NCBI GenBank assembly: GCA_003561595.1
Contig: PWWF01000324.1
Span: forward strand, 1 to 14,774
DNA: 14,774 bases
Direction: 5' to 3'
Source of the DNA: Paracoccaceae bacterium
Lineage (GTDB): Bacteria > Pseudomonadota > Alphaproteobacteria > Rhodobacterales > Rhodobacteraceae
The notes under the pieces were generated by a model that saw nothing but the letters and a program-made list of their open reading frames with translations, was not told the origin of the DNA and did not search any database. The position numbers and the translations under genes are program-made. Below, piece by piece: positions 5,783 to 12,955 of the stretch; position 1 is the first letter of the stretch, and each line of letters begins with the position of its first letter.

Positions 5783-7609
5783 CTAGCCCAGCGTCCCGGC
5801 CATCTGGCCGACAGCCGATTGCATGGTGCGCACGACGACAAAGGCGTCGCGCAGATGGCTGCGCTCGAAATCCGACAGGTCCGAAGGCGCGAGGAAATTG
5901 TCGGGCTTGCGCCCCATCCGCACCAGCGTCGCCTGATTTTCCAGCCGCAGATTGGCGATCAGATCATAGGCCTCGATCAGGTCGCGCGCGCCCGAGACCG
6001 AGATGATGCCCTTTTCCTCTGCCGCCAGAAGCCGCGCACGGGTATTCGCCGCCGAGATGCGCCCGCGCAGCGCATAGACGCGGGCCAGATCGGTCACGGG
6101 CACCACGCCGCCCAGCTTCATGTCGATATGGTTCTTGTGTTCGCCCGACCGGATGGTGGCAAACCCGCGCAACAAGCCCAGCGGCGGCGTGTGCTTGACC
6201 GAGTTCGAGATCATATGCGCGACAAAGATGGAATTCCTGGACGCGGCCTGCAGCGTTTCATGCTGCAGATCGCGGAACAGGCTGACTTGCCCGCCGATGG
6301 GTCGCAGATCGAACATGACCGAGGCCAGCATCTGCGCCTCGGGCGAGGGGGTGTTGATCCAGCCCTTGAAATAGCGCCGCCATGTCCGCAGCGGCTGGCA
6401 CCAGCGCGGGTTCGTGGCCATCATGTCGCCGGGGCAGTAGTAATAACCCGCCGCATTCAGCCCATCCGACACGAAGCGCGCCAGATCGGTGTAATAGGGC
6501 ATGTCATCGGGTGACACGCTGTCATCGATGATGATGCAATTGTCCTGATCGCTGACGCCGGTCTGTTCCTGACGCCCCTGTGACCCGCAGGCCGCCCAGA
6601 GATAAGGCGCAGGCGGCGGGCCGAACTTGTCCTCGGCCAGTTTCAGCAAGCGACGGGTGACTGTGTCGGAAATATCGGTGATCAGCCGTGTCACCACCTC
6701 ATGCGCGTTATGGGCGCCCACAAGCTGGACCAGCAATTGCGGTATCCGGTCCGTGACCAGCGCCAGATGATCGTAGCTTTCGGCCACGGCGGCATCGCGC
6801 ACAAGCTGGGCCGAGCTTATCGCCTGAAAGCGGGTCAGATCGGTCTGTGTGATCATGCCCAGCAACCGCCCGTCACGCGCGACCGGCAGATGCCCGATGC
6901 GGTTTTCCAGCATCAGATGCAGGATGTCCGAGCCCAGCGCGTGCGGCTCCAGCGCCAGCGGATCGGCGGTCATGATCTCGGCCACGGGGGTTTCGGCGCT
7001 GCGCCCCTCGGCCAGCACGCGGCCGGACAGGTCGCGCGTGGTGACAATACCGACAAGCTTTTCACCCTCAACCACCGGCAGGCAGGAAAACCGTTTGTCA
7101 CGCATCAGCTTGGCGGCATCCTGCACGGTCATGTCCGGGGTCACTGCGACCGGCTTGCGCGTCATCAAATCGGCGACTTTCAGCGTGGCGAGATCATTCT
7201 GCCGTGCGGCCTTGCCGCTCTGGCCACGGCTGAAGAACCGCTCGAATGCCGGGAAATTGGCGATCAGATGGCGCAGCTCCTCGCCCGGCAGGAACAGCAG
7301 CACGGCATCGGATGTGGTGGTCGCCGTGGTGACGGCCTGCCCGTCGCGCAGAAAGCCGCGCTCGCCAAAGGAATTGCGCGGGCTCAGGATCGAGACCAGC
7401 GCGCCATGCGAATCCGTCACTTCGACTGTGCCGGATTTGACCAGATAGACACCTGAAATCGGGTCGCCGACAGAATAGACCGGGCAATCTGCGGCCACCT
7501 CCTTGCGGCTGAAGCAACGGGCGACACGCGCCAGCTCGTCCTGCGGCAAGGAATCGTAGGGGTGCACATTCTGCAGGAATTCCGTGATCCGGCTGATGGC
7601 GTCCGACAT
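5783..7609 (-). CDS. cNMP-binding / CBS-pair / DUF294 nucleotidyltransferase protein
   Basis: This 608-residue cytoplasmic protein has a cyclic-nucleotide-binding-like domain (about 12-125, with FGERGFLRDG at 81-90), two CBS repeats (about 145-200 and 205-262), and a GlnD-like nucleotidyltransferase domain (about 290-430). It ends with the DUF294 C-terminal helical domain (about 455-600). The nucleotidyltransferase core is intact: GSQGR at 342-346 and the paired aspartates D354 and D356 in SDQDN. It should therefore be able to transfer a nucleotide, with activity set by ligands such as adenine nucleotides at the CBS pair. The target is not known. I start at the ATG at 7607-7609 with AAGAGAT upstream; an in-frame ATG 48 bases earlier has no ribosome binding site and lies in a hairpin. 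It follows the symporter gene. Proteins of this architecture often accompany DUF4212/symporter pairs, which suggests control of transport or acetate use. Confidence 0.9.
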   Translation of the reverse strand: MSDAISRITEFLQNVHPYDSLPQDELARVARCFSRKEVAADCPVYSVGDPISGVYLVKSGTVEVTDSHGALVSILSPRNSFGERGFLRDGQAVTTATTTSDAVLLFLPGEELRHLIANFPAFERFFSRGQSGKAARQNDLATLKVADLMTRKPVAVTPDMTVQDAAKLMRDKRFSCLPVVEGEKLVGIVTTRDLSGRVLAEGRSAETPVAEIMTADPLALEPHALGSDILHLMLENRIGHLPVARDGRLLGMITQTDLTRFQAISSAQLVRDAAVAESYDHLALVTDRIPQLLVQLVGAHNAHEVVTRLITDISDTVTRRLLKLAEDKFGPPPAPYLWAACGSQGRQEQTGVSDQDNCIIIDDSVSPDDMPYYTDLARFVSDGLNAAGYYYCPGDMMATNPRWCQPLRTWRRYFKGWINTPSPEAQMLASVMFDLRPIGGQVSLFRDLQHETLQAASRNSIFVAHMISNSVKHTPPLGLLRGFATIRSGEHKNHIDMKLGGVVPVTDLARVYALRGRISAANTRARLLAAEEKGIISVSGARDLIEAYDLIANLRLENQATLVRMGRKPDNFLAPSDLSDFERSHLRDAFVVVRTMQSAVGQMAGTLG

Positions 7610-7645
7610 GGCTGATCTCTTTTTTGTTGCAGCGGCCGGGGGGGT

Positions 7646-7677
7646 GGCCTGCCCCATCGTGACACAAGGGGCAGGCC
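7646..7677 (-). other. Perfect 10-bp hairpin between symporter and DUF294 genes
   Basis: GGCCTGCCCC and GGGGCAGGCC form a perfect ten-base-pair stem around a 12-base loop, 17 bases after the symporter stop and 36 bases before the next start codon. No T-run follows directly on the minus strand, where CACCCCCCCGGC comes next. It could be a partial terminator, an RNA processing or stabilising element that sets different levels of transporter and regulator, or less likely a protein-binding dyad. Confidence 0.6.
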
Positions 7678-7694
7678 GTTGTCATTGCGCCAGA

Positions 7695-9467
7695 TCAGTG
7701 ATCGACTGCACCTGCTGCGCCTTTCGGCACGCGGATACCTTCGACCAGTTCCTGAATCTCGGCCGGGGCATCGCCAGTCGCCTTGTTGACGATATAGGCG
7801 GCCGCGAAGTTCAGCGCCGCACCGACCGCGCCGAAGCTCAGCGGCGAGATGCCGAACAGCCAGTTGTCAGGCGTATTGGGCAGCATGTTGGTGCCCGGGA
7901 TGAAGAACCAGCCCAGATAGGTGAAGATGTAGAGCACGGTCGAGCCAAGCCCCACGATCATGCCTGCGATGGCACCTGCAGAGTTCATCTTCTTGGAGAA
8001 GATGCCCATCATGAGCGCCGGGAAGAGCGAGCTTGCCGCCAGACCGAAGGCCAGCGCCACAACCTGCGCGGCAAAGCCGGGCGGGTTGAGGCCCAGATAG
8101 GTCGCAAGCGCAATCGCAAAGGCCATCGATATCCGCGCGGCCAGAAGCTCTCCCTTCTCCGAGATGCCCGGATTGATCATGTTCTTGATCAAGTCATGGC
8201 TCACCGCCGACGAGATTGCCAGAAGCAGACCCGCCGCCGTGGACAGTGCCGCCGCCAGACCGCCAGCCGCGATCAGACCGATGACCCAGCCCGGAAGCTG
8301 TGCAATTTCCGGGTTCGCCAGCACCAGGATGTCCTGGTTGAAGGTGACCATCTCATTGCCTTCCCAGCCCAGTTCCTCGGCGAATGCAGGCGGGTTGGCT
8401 TCATTATAGTATTGAATGAAGCCGTCGCCATTCTTGTCCTCGAAGGCCAGCAGGCCGGTCTGTTCCCAGTTGCGCATCCAGTCAGGACGATCCGCATAGG
8501 CCAGCGGCTGTTCCTGTACGCCATCGGGGTAGATCGTGGTGATGATGTTCAGCCGCGCCATTGCACCAACAGCCGGAGCGACCGTGTAGAGCAGTGCGAT
8601 GAACACCAGCGCCCAGCCGGCCGAGGTCCGCGCATCGGCGACTTTCGGCACCGTGAAGAAGCGGATGATGACATGCGGCAGACCTGCGGTCCCGATCATC
8701 AGCGACAGGGTGAACAGAACCATGTTGAGCGTGTTCTGCGGCGCGTGCATGCCGGTGTAGTCATTGAAGCCCAGCTCGACGAGCACTTCGTTCAGCGTCT
8801 GCAGAAGCGGCTGGCCGGATTCCGTGTGAGTCGAGAACAGGCCCAGTTGCGGAAGCGGATTGCCGGTCAGTTGCAGCGAGATGAAGATCGCCGGGATGGT
8901 ATAGGCCACGATCAGCACGCAATATTGCGCAAGCTGTGTGTAGGTGATGCCCTTCATGCCGCCGAGAACGGCATAGATGAACACGACCCCGGCTGCGATC
9001 AACAGGCCCGTGGTGTTATCCACTTCCAGAAAGCGCGAAAAGGCCACGCCTGCGCCCGTCATCTGCCCGATCACATAGGTGATCGACATGACCAGAAGCG
9101 AGATCACCGCCACCAGACGCGCGGTCTGACTGTAGAAACGGTCACCAATGAAATCCGGCACCGTGAAGCGCCCGAACTTGCGCAGATACGGCGCGAGCAG
9201 CAGCGCGAGGATCACATAGCCGCCGGTCCAGCCCATCAGGAAGGTCGAGTTGCCGTAGCCGACAAAGGCGATCAGGCCCGCCATCGAGATGAAGCTGGCC
9301 GCCGACATCCAGTCCGCCGCCGTGGCAGCACCGTTGACGATGGGGTTGACCCCGCGAGAGGCGGCATAGAAGTCCGATGTGGACCCGGCACGCGCCCAGA
9401 TCGCGATCCCGATATAGAGCGCGAAGGACGCGCCCACGAAGATTAGGTTGATTACAAACTGATCCAT
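7695..9467 (-). CDS. Sodium:solute symporter, VC_2705/ActP-like (probable acetate/monocarboxylate uptake)
   Basis: This 590-residue inner-membrane protein belongs to the SSS family (about 13 membrane helices) and matches the large subtype that pairs with DUF4212. The N-terminus reads through helix 1 into STSDFYAASRGVNPIVNGAATAADW, typical of acetate/pyruvate-type members. The second SSS signature is GGLAAALSTAAGLLLAISSA at about 402-421. Between about residues 305 and 390 is a large hydrophilic insertion, far longer than in ordinary ActP. It contains an EF-hand-like loop, DKNGDGFIQYYN (344-355). The gene starts 13 bases after the DUF4212 stop, with a G-rich ribosome binding site, so the two are surely co-expressed. 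The adjacent acs suggests acetate as substrate, but pyruvate, propionate or another monocarboxylate is possible. A 10-bp hairpin follows the gene. Confidence 0.93.
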   Translation of the reverse strand: MDQFVINLIFVGASFALYIGIAIWARAGSTSDFYAASRGVNPIVNGAATAADWMSAASFISMAGLIAFVGYGNSTFLMGWTGGYVILALLLAPYLRKFGRFTVPDFIGDRFYSQTARLVAVISLLVMSITYVIGQMTGAGVAFSRFLEVDNTTGLLIAAGVVFIYAVLGGMKGITYTQLAQYCVLIVAYTIPAIFISLQLTGNPLPQLGLFSTHTESGQPLLQTLNEVLVELGFNDYTGMHAPQNTLNMVLFTLSLMIGTAGLPHVIIRFFTVPKVADARTSAGWALVFIALLYTVAPAVGAMARLNIITTIYPDGVQEQPLAYADRPDWMRNWEQTGLLAFEDKNGDGFIQYYNEANPPAFAEELGWEGNEMVTFNQDILVLANPEIAQLPGWVIGLIAAGGLAAALSTAAGLLLAISSAVSHDLIKNMINPGISEKGELLAARISMAFAIALATYLGLNPPGFAAQVVALAFGLAASSLFPALMMGIFSKKMNSAGAIAGMIVGLGSTVLYIFTYLGWFFIPGTNMLPNTPDNWLFGISPLSFGAVGAALNFAAAYIVNKATGDAPAEIQELVEGIRVPKGAAGAVDH

Positions 9468-9480
9468 GTCTCAGCCCCCC

Positions 9481-9735
9481 TCACTCTTCCACGCCATATT
9501 CGCGGTCGAGCCCGTTCATGTACCAGCGATAGTAGAAGATCAGCACGATAAAGGTCAGCATCGACCCCTGTTGTGCGAACCAGAACCCCAGATCGGTGCC
9601 CCCGATGGGAATGCCCGAAAGTAGCGGCCGAAATACAATGCCGAATCCGAAAGATACCAGTGCCCAGATCACCATGCAGATGGTGATCACGCGCACATTG
9701 GCCTTCCAGTAGTCGTCTGTCGATTTGTCTGACAT
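9481..9735 (-). CDS. DUF4212 small membrane subunit of the symporter
   Basis: This 84-residue protein has two membrane helices (about 13-35 and 48-70), the layout of DUF4212 proteins (putative solute:sodium symporter small subunit). The conserved features seen are the DDYWKANVRVITICMVIWAL start, the FGFWF-like GTDLGFWFAQQGS block and the FYYRWYMNGLDREYGVEE end. These proteins are almost always encoded directly before a VC_2705-type symporter, as here, and probably assemble with it. I start at the ATG at 9733-9735, with GGGAG eight bases upstream; an in-frame ATG 24 bases earlier is less likely because it precedes the ribosome binding site. It is the first gene after the structured 165-base gap that follows adk. 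Whether it is needed for transport or for membrane insertion is not shown by the sequence. Confidence 0.93.
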   Translation of the reverse strand: MSDKSTDDYWKANVRVITICMVIWALVSFGFGIVFRPLLSGIPIGGTDLGFWFAQQGSMLTFIVLIFYYRWYMNGLDREYGVEE

Positions 9736-9794
9736 GTGACGTCTCCCAGTTTCCTCCAATGCCGTCCCGCTACTCGGGTTGGCTTCCTCTCTTG

Positions 9795-9828
9795 CCCCCG
9801 GACCATGTCATCAGACATGCCTCGGGGG
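9795..9828 (-). other. Stem-loop A of the DUF4212 leader
   Basis: CCCCCG (9795-9800) pairs with CGGGGG (9823-9828), and inside it ATGTC (9805-9809) pairs with GACAT (9814-9818) around a four-base loop. A symmetric 4x4 internal loop separates the two stems. The structure ends about 60 bases before the DUF4212 start codon on the minus strand. It is one of three adjoining stem-loops. Confidence 0.6.
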
Positions 9829-9830
9829 TT

Positions 9831-9860
9831 TGCAGCCGCGCGGGTCTCGCGCGTTCTGCA
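9831..9860 (-). other. Stem-loop B of the DUF4212 leader
   Basis: TGCAG (9831-9835) pairs with CTGCA (9856-9860), and CGCGCG (9837-9842) pairs with CGCGCG (9848-9853) around a five-base loop. A one-by-two bulge lies between them. Only two bases separate it from stem-loop A and five from stem-loop C. Confidence 0.55.
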
Positions 9861-9865
9861 TCTCG

Positions 9866-9881
9866 GGCACCGATCGGTGCC
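9866..9881 (-). terminator. Stem-loop C: perfect 16-base palindrome after adk, possible terminator or leader element
   Basis: GGCACCGATCGGTGCC is a perfect palindrome 20 bases after the adk stop codon. Beside it lies AACCGGTT (9883-9890). An alternative outer pairing of CGGGCA (9864-9869) with TGCCCG (9890-9895) could replace it. No T-run follows on the minus strand, so it may be a weak terminator for acs-adk, part of a structured leader, or a protein-binding site. Confidence 0.5.
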
Positions 9882-9900
9882 AAACCGGTTGCCCGGAATC

Positions 9901-10581
9901 CTAGCTCGCGGCGGCCTCCACGATTGCGGCAAGGTCATCGGCGATACGGCCGATCTCTCCCATGGCATCGACGCGCTTCAGCACGCCCTGCCCCTCGTAA
10001 TACGCGATAAGCGGCGCAGTCTCGGCGTGATACGCCTCCAGCCGCGCGCTGACGGTTTCGGCATTGTCATCCGCCCGGCGCTTGAACTCGGTGCTGCCGC
10101 AGGCGTCGCAGACGCCGTCCACGGCAGGGGTCTTGAACCGGTCATGATACCCTTCACCGCAATTGGCGCAGGTATAGCGGCCCGACACACGCTCGACCAT
10201 CGCGGCATCATCCACATCAAGCGAGATGGCCGCGCCGATGCCCATGCCCTGATCGGCGAGCAACGAGTCCAGCGCAGCGGCCTGCCCGGTGGTGCGGGGA
10301 AACCCGTCCAGGATCACGCCATTGCGGGTGTCCGGCTCGGCCATGCGGTCGCGCAGGATCGCCAGCACGATCTCGTCGCTGACCAGCCCGCCCGCATCCA
10401 TCGCGGCCTTGGCGGCCTTGCCCGCATCCGTGCCGGCGGCCACGGCCGCGCGCAGCAGATCGCCGGTGGACAATTGTACAAGCCCGAATTTCTGTTCCAG
10501 CTTGCGCGCCTGCGTGCCCTTGCCGGCCCCCGGAGGGCCAAGCAGGATCAGGACGGCGGGTTTTGTCACTGTCTCGCTCAT
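9901..10581 (-). CDS. adk: Adenylate kinase, zinc-type LID
   Basis: This 226-residue cytoplasmic enzyme interconverts ATP + AMP and 2 ADP. The P-loop GPPGAGKGT is at residues 15-23, the AMP-site motif LSTGDLLRAAV at 37-47, and GVILDGFPRTTGQ at 88-100. The long LID domain carries four cysteines (C138, C141, C158, C161; CANC and CDAC), the zinc-binding form. ARLEAYHAETAPLI follows at 179-192. It starts five bases after the acs stop codon, with little room for a ribosome binding site (ACGGG only), so translation is likely coupled. That location makes sense: acetyl-CoA synthetase releases AMP, which Adk returns to ADP. Many Rhodobacterales carry another adk in the ribosomal protein cluster, so this may be a second, acetate-linked copy; the window alone cannot show that. 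Confidence 0.96.
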   Translation of the reverse strand: MSETVTKPAVLILLGPPGAGKGTQARKLEQKFGLVQLSTGDLLRAAVAAGTDAGKAAKAAMDAGGLVSDEIVLAILRDRMAEPDTRNGVILDGFPRTTGQAAALDSLLADQGMGIGAAISLDVDDAAMVERVSGRYTCANCGEGYHDRFKTPAVDGVCDACGSTEFKRRADDNAETVSARLEAYHAETAPLIAYYEGQGVLKRVDAMGEIGRIADDLAAIVEAAAS

Positions 10582-10586
10582 CCCGT

Positions 10587-12533
10587 TTACGCCCGGTTCA
10601 TGCGATTTTCGATCAGATCATCGACCACAGCAGGTTCCGCCAGCGTCGAGGTATCGCCCAGCGCGCCATAATCATTCTCGGCGATCTTGCGCAGGATGCG
10701 CCGCATGATCTTGCCCGAGCGGGTCTTGGGCAGACCCGGCGCCCATTGGATCAGGTCAGGCGAGGCAATCGGCCCGATTTCTTGCCGCACCCATTTCACC
10801 AACTCCTTGCGCAGCTCATCCGTGGGCTCCACCCCGGTCATCAGCGTGACATAGGCGTAAATGCCCTGCCCCTTGATGTCATGCGGGTAGCCGACCACAG
10901 CGGCTTCGGCCACGGATTCATGCGCCACCAGCGCCGATTCCACCTCTGCCGTGCCCATCCGGTGGCCCGAGACATTGATCACATCATCCACACGGCCGGT
11001 GATCCAGTAATACCCATCCTCATCGCGACGGCAGCCATCACCGGTGAAGTAATAGCCCTTGTACTGGCTGAAATACGCCTCTTCAAACCGGGCATGGTCG
11101 CCCCAGAGCGTGCGCATCTGCCCTGGCCAGCTATCCTTGATGCACAGCACGCCTTCGGCCTTGGTGTCTGTCTGCACCTCTGCGGTCGCGGCATCCAGCA
11201 CTTCAGGCTGCACCCCGAAAAAGGGCTTGGTCGCCGATCCCGGCTTGTTCGGGATCGCGCCGGGCAAGGATGTAATCATGTGCCCGCCGGTTTCCGTTTG
11301 CCAGAAAGTATCGACAATCGGGCATTTCCCCTTGCCGACATGGGTGTTGTACCAGTTCCATGCCTCGGGGTTGATCGGCTCACCGACTGTGCCCAGCAGC
11401 TTGAGCGAGGACAGGTCGTGCTTTTCGACCCATTCGGTCCCCTGCCCCATCAACGCGCGGATCGCGGTCGGCGCAGTGTAGAACTGGTTGACCTTGTGCT
11501 TGGCGCACACTTGCCAGAAGCGGCCCGCATCGGGGTAGGTCGGCACACCCTCGAACATGAGCGTCGTGGCACCATTGGCGAGCGGGCCATAGATGATGTA
11601 GCTGTGCCCTGTGACCCAGCCCACATCCGCAGTGCACCAGAACACGTCGCCGTCATGATAGTCGAACGTGTATTGCTGCGTCATCGCGGCATAAACCAGA
11701 TAGCCGCCCGATGTATGCACCACGCCCTTGGGCTTGCCGGTGGACCCGCTGGTATAGAGGATGAACAGTGGGTCCTCGGCGCCCACCTCGGTATAGGGGC
11801 AATAGGGGGCGGCCTGTTCCATTTCGGCCCGCAAATCGACATCGCGCCCGTCAACCCAGGTTGTCTGGTCGCCGGTATGCTTGACAACAAGGCATTTCAC
11901 CTGGTCCTTGCAGTTGCGCAGCGCCTTGTCCGTGTTGGTCTTGAGCGGCGTGCGGCGACCACCGCGCGGGGCGGTGTCGGCGGTGATGACGGCTTTTGCA
12001 TCGCAGCCATTGATCCGGTCGGCCAGCGCGTCGGGCGAGAAGCCCGCGAACACGATGGAATGGATCGCGCCGATCCGGGCGCAGGCCAGCATCGCATAGG
12101 CCGCTTCGGGGATCATGGGCAGATAGATGACGACGCGATCACCTTTCTCGATGCCCTGGTCCTTCAGGACATTGGCCATGCGGCTGGTCTGTTCCAGCAA
12201 CTGCTTGTAGGTGATGTGCTGCGCGGGGGTGTCGGGTTCATCCGGCTCCCAGATGATCGCCGTCCGGTCGCCGCGCGTGACGATATGGCGGTCGATGCAG
12301 TTGGCGGACACGTTCAGCGTGCCATCCTCGAACCACTTGATGCTGACATTGCCGGGCGCGAAGCTTGCATCCTTGACCTTGCGATAAGGCTTGATCCAGT
12401 CGATGCGCTTGCCATGCGCGCGCCAGAATGCTTCGGGATCGGCGACGGATTCCGCATACATCTTCTCATATGCCGCAGAATCGACATGTGCATTTTTGAC
12501 GAAATCGTCAGAGGCAGGATAGATCTCGGACAT
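10587..12533 (-). CDS. acs: Acetyl-CoA synthetase (acetate--CoA ligase, AMP-forming)
   Basis: This 648-residue enzyme, of normal length for Acs, activates acetate through acetyl-AMP to acetyl-CoA, releasing AMP and PPi. Visible motifs are [19 protein letters not shown] (ATP loop), [30 protein letters not shown], and [20 protein letters not shown] followed by [20 protein letters not shown]. The C-terminal [14 protein letters not shown] holds catalytic Lys608, the lysine that is acetylated in well-studied Acs proteins. I start at the ATG at 12531-12533, which has GGAGGAG seven bases upstream; a longer frame to 12647 would add 38 unlike residues. It heads a transcript with adk five bases downstream. 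Upstream is a 422-base AT-rich region with a plausible promoter. The downstream DUF4212/symporter genes probably supply the substrate. Confidence 0.98.
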   Translation of the reverse strand: MSEIYPASDDFVKNAHVDSAAYEKMYAESVADPEAFWRAHGKRIDWIKPYRKVKDASFAPGNVSIKWFEDGTLNVSANCIDRHIVTRGDRTAIIWEPDEPDTPAQHITYKQLLEQTSRMANVLKDQGIEKGDRVVIYLPMIPEAAYAMLACARIGAIHSIVFAGFSPDALADRINGCDAKAVITADTAPRGGRRTPLKTNTDKALRNCKDQVKCLVVKHTGDQTTWVDGRDVDLRAEMEQAAPYCPYTEVGAEDPLFILYTSGSTGKPKGVVHTSGGYLVYAAMTQQYTFDYHDGDVFWCTADVGWVTGHSYIIYGPLANGATTLMFEGVPTYPDAGRFWQVCAKHKVNQFYTAPTAIRALMGQGTEWVEKHDLSSLKLLGTVGEPINPEAWNWYNTHVGKGKCPIVDTFWQTETGGHMITSLPGAIPNKPGSATKPFFGVQPEVLDAATAEVQTDTKAEGVLCIKDSWPGQMRTLWGDHARFEEAYFSQYKGYYFTGDGCRRDEDGYYWITGRVDDVINVSGHRMGTAEVESALVAHESVAEAAVVGYPHDIKGQGIYAYVTLMTGVEPTDELRKELVKWVRQEIGPIASPDLIQWAPGLPKTRSGKIMRRILRKIAENDYGALGDTSTLAEPAVVDDLIENRMNRA

Positions 12534-12599
12534 GAACGCTCCTCCAGTCTCGGCGGCGGGCCGGGCATGCCTTCGCCCGCGCTCCCCCCAGTGTATTTC

Positions 12600-12622
12600 T
12601 GACGCCATGTTACGTTGCGTCA
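12600..12622 (-). promoter_or_regulatory. Dyad TGACGC-N11-GCGTCA upstream of acs
   Basis: Six-base inverted arms (TGACGC at 12600-12605 and GCGTCA at 12617-12622) with an 11-base spacer lie about 67 bases before the acs start codon, downstream of the likely promoter. This is the usual size of an operator for a dimeric regulator. No known regulator motif is recognised, and a chance dyad is possible. Confidence 0.35.
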
Positions 12623-12679
12623 CAATTCCCCGCTGCTTTTCTAACACAATCGTAAACGAATGTGTAACTTTTTTTAAAC

Positions 12680-12708
12680 ACTACATTTTTTTGTAAATTC
12701 ATTCACAA
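12680..12708 (-). promoter_or_regulatory. Possible sigma-70-type promoter of acs
   Basis: On the minus strand TTGTGA (12708-12703) is followed after 17 bases by TGTAGT (12685-12680); each hexamer matches four of six consensus bases. The spacer contains an A7 tract. It would give a leader of roughly 140 bases including the TGACGC dyad. Both elements are weak, so this is only a candidate. Confidence 0.3.
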
Positions 12709-12955
12709 AAATAGCGTAAATCGAGTCAATCAATTTTCGCCGCAATGCAGAGTGCATGGAAAAACATGGACTTCGCAAAACCGACTCCTGAATCAGATGA
12801 CACGATAATAACATGTAGTCACAATGTACCTTTTGAGTGTGAGCGCAACCAGCGCCGAGTCAGATTTGTACGAAATCATCGCCCGATCCGCAACAATATG
12901 ATTCGCGATCAGGGGCGACAGGCGCACGGTCTGCTATGCTTGCAACCTGCCCGCG

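Larger units (their letters stand above)
12534..12955. other. AT-rich intergenic region between acs and the P-loop gene
   Basis: I see no convincing gene in these 422 bases. Composition changes sharply: about 12640-12740 is AT-rich, with two T7 tracts (12669-12675, 12686-12692), against GC-rich genes on both sides. It must hold the promoters of the two divergent genes. A dyad near acs and a possible acs promoter are listed separately. An open plus-strand frame begins at 12745, but it runs on in the wrong frame of the next gene and has no ribosome binding site, so I do not call it. Confidence 0.7.

Noticed and set aside
7610..7657. N-terminal extension of the DUF294 protein (16 more residues)
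   Set aside because: The upstream ATG has no ribosome binding site and lies inside the hairpin; the ATG at 7609 gives the natural domain start.
7584..9446. Long open plus-strand frame opposite the symporter gene
   Set aside because: The product is an Arg/His/Asp-rich, low-complexity sequence without motifs, while the opposite strand encodes an unmistakable sodium:solute symporter.
10563..12602. Long open plus-strand frame opposite acs
   Set aside because: It is the antisense shadow of acs, whose motifs are complete on the minus strand.
12534..12647. N-terminal extension of Acs by 38 residues
   Set aside because: The ATG at 12533 has a strong GGAGGAG and gives the standard 648-residue length; the extension is unlike Acs.
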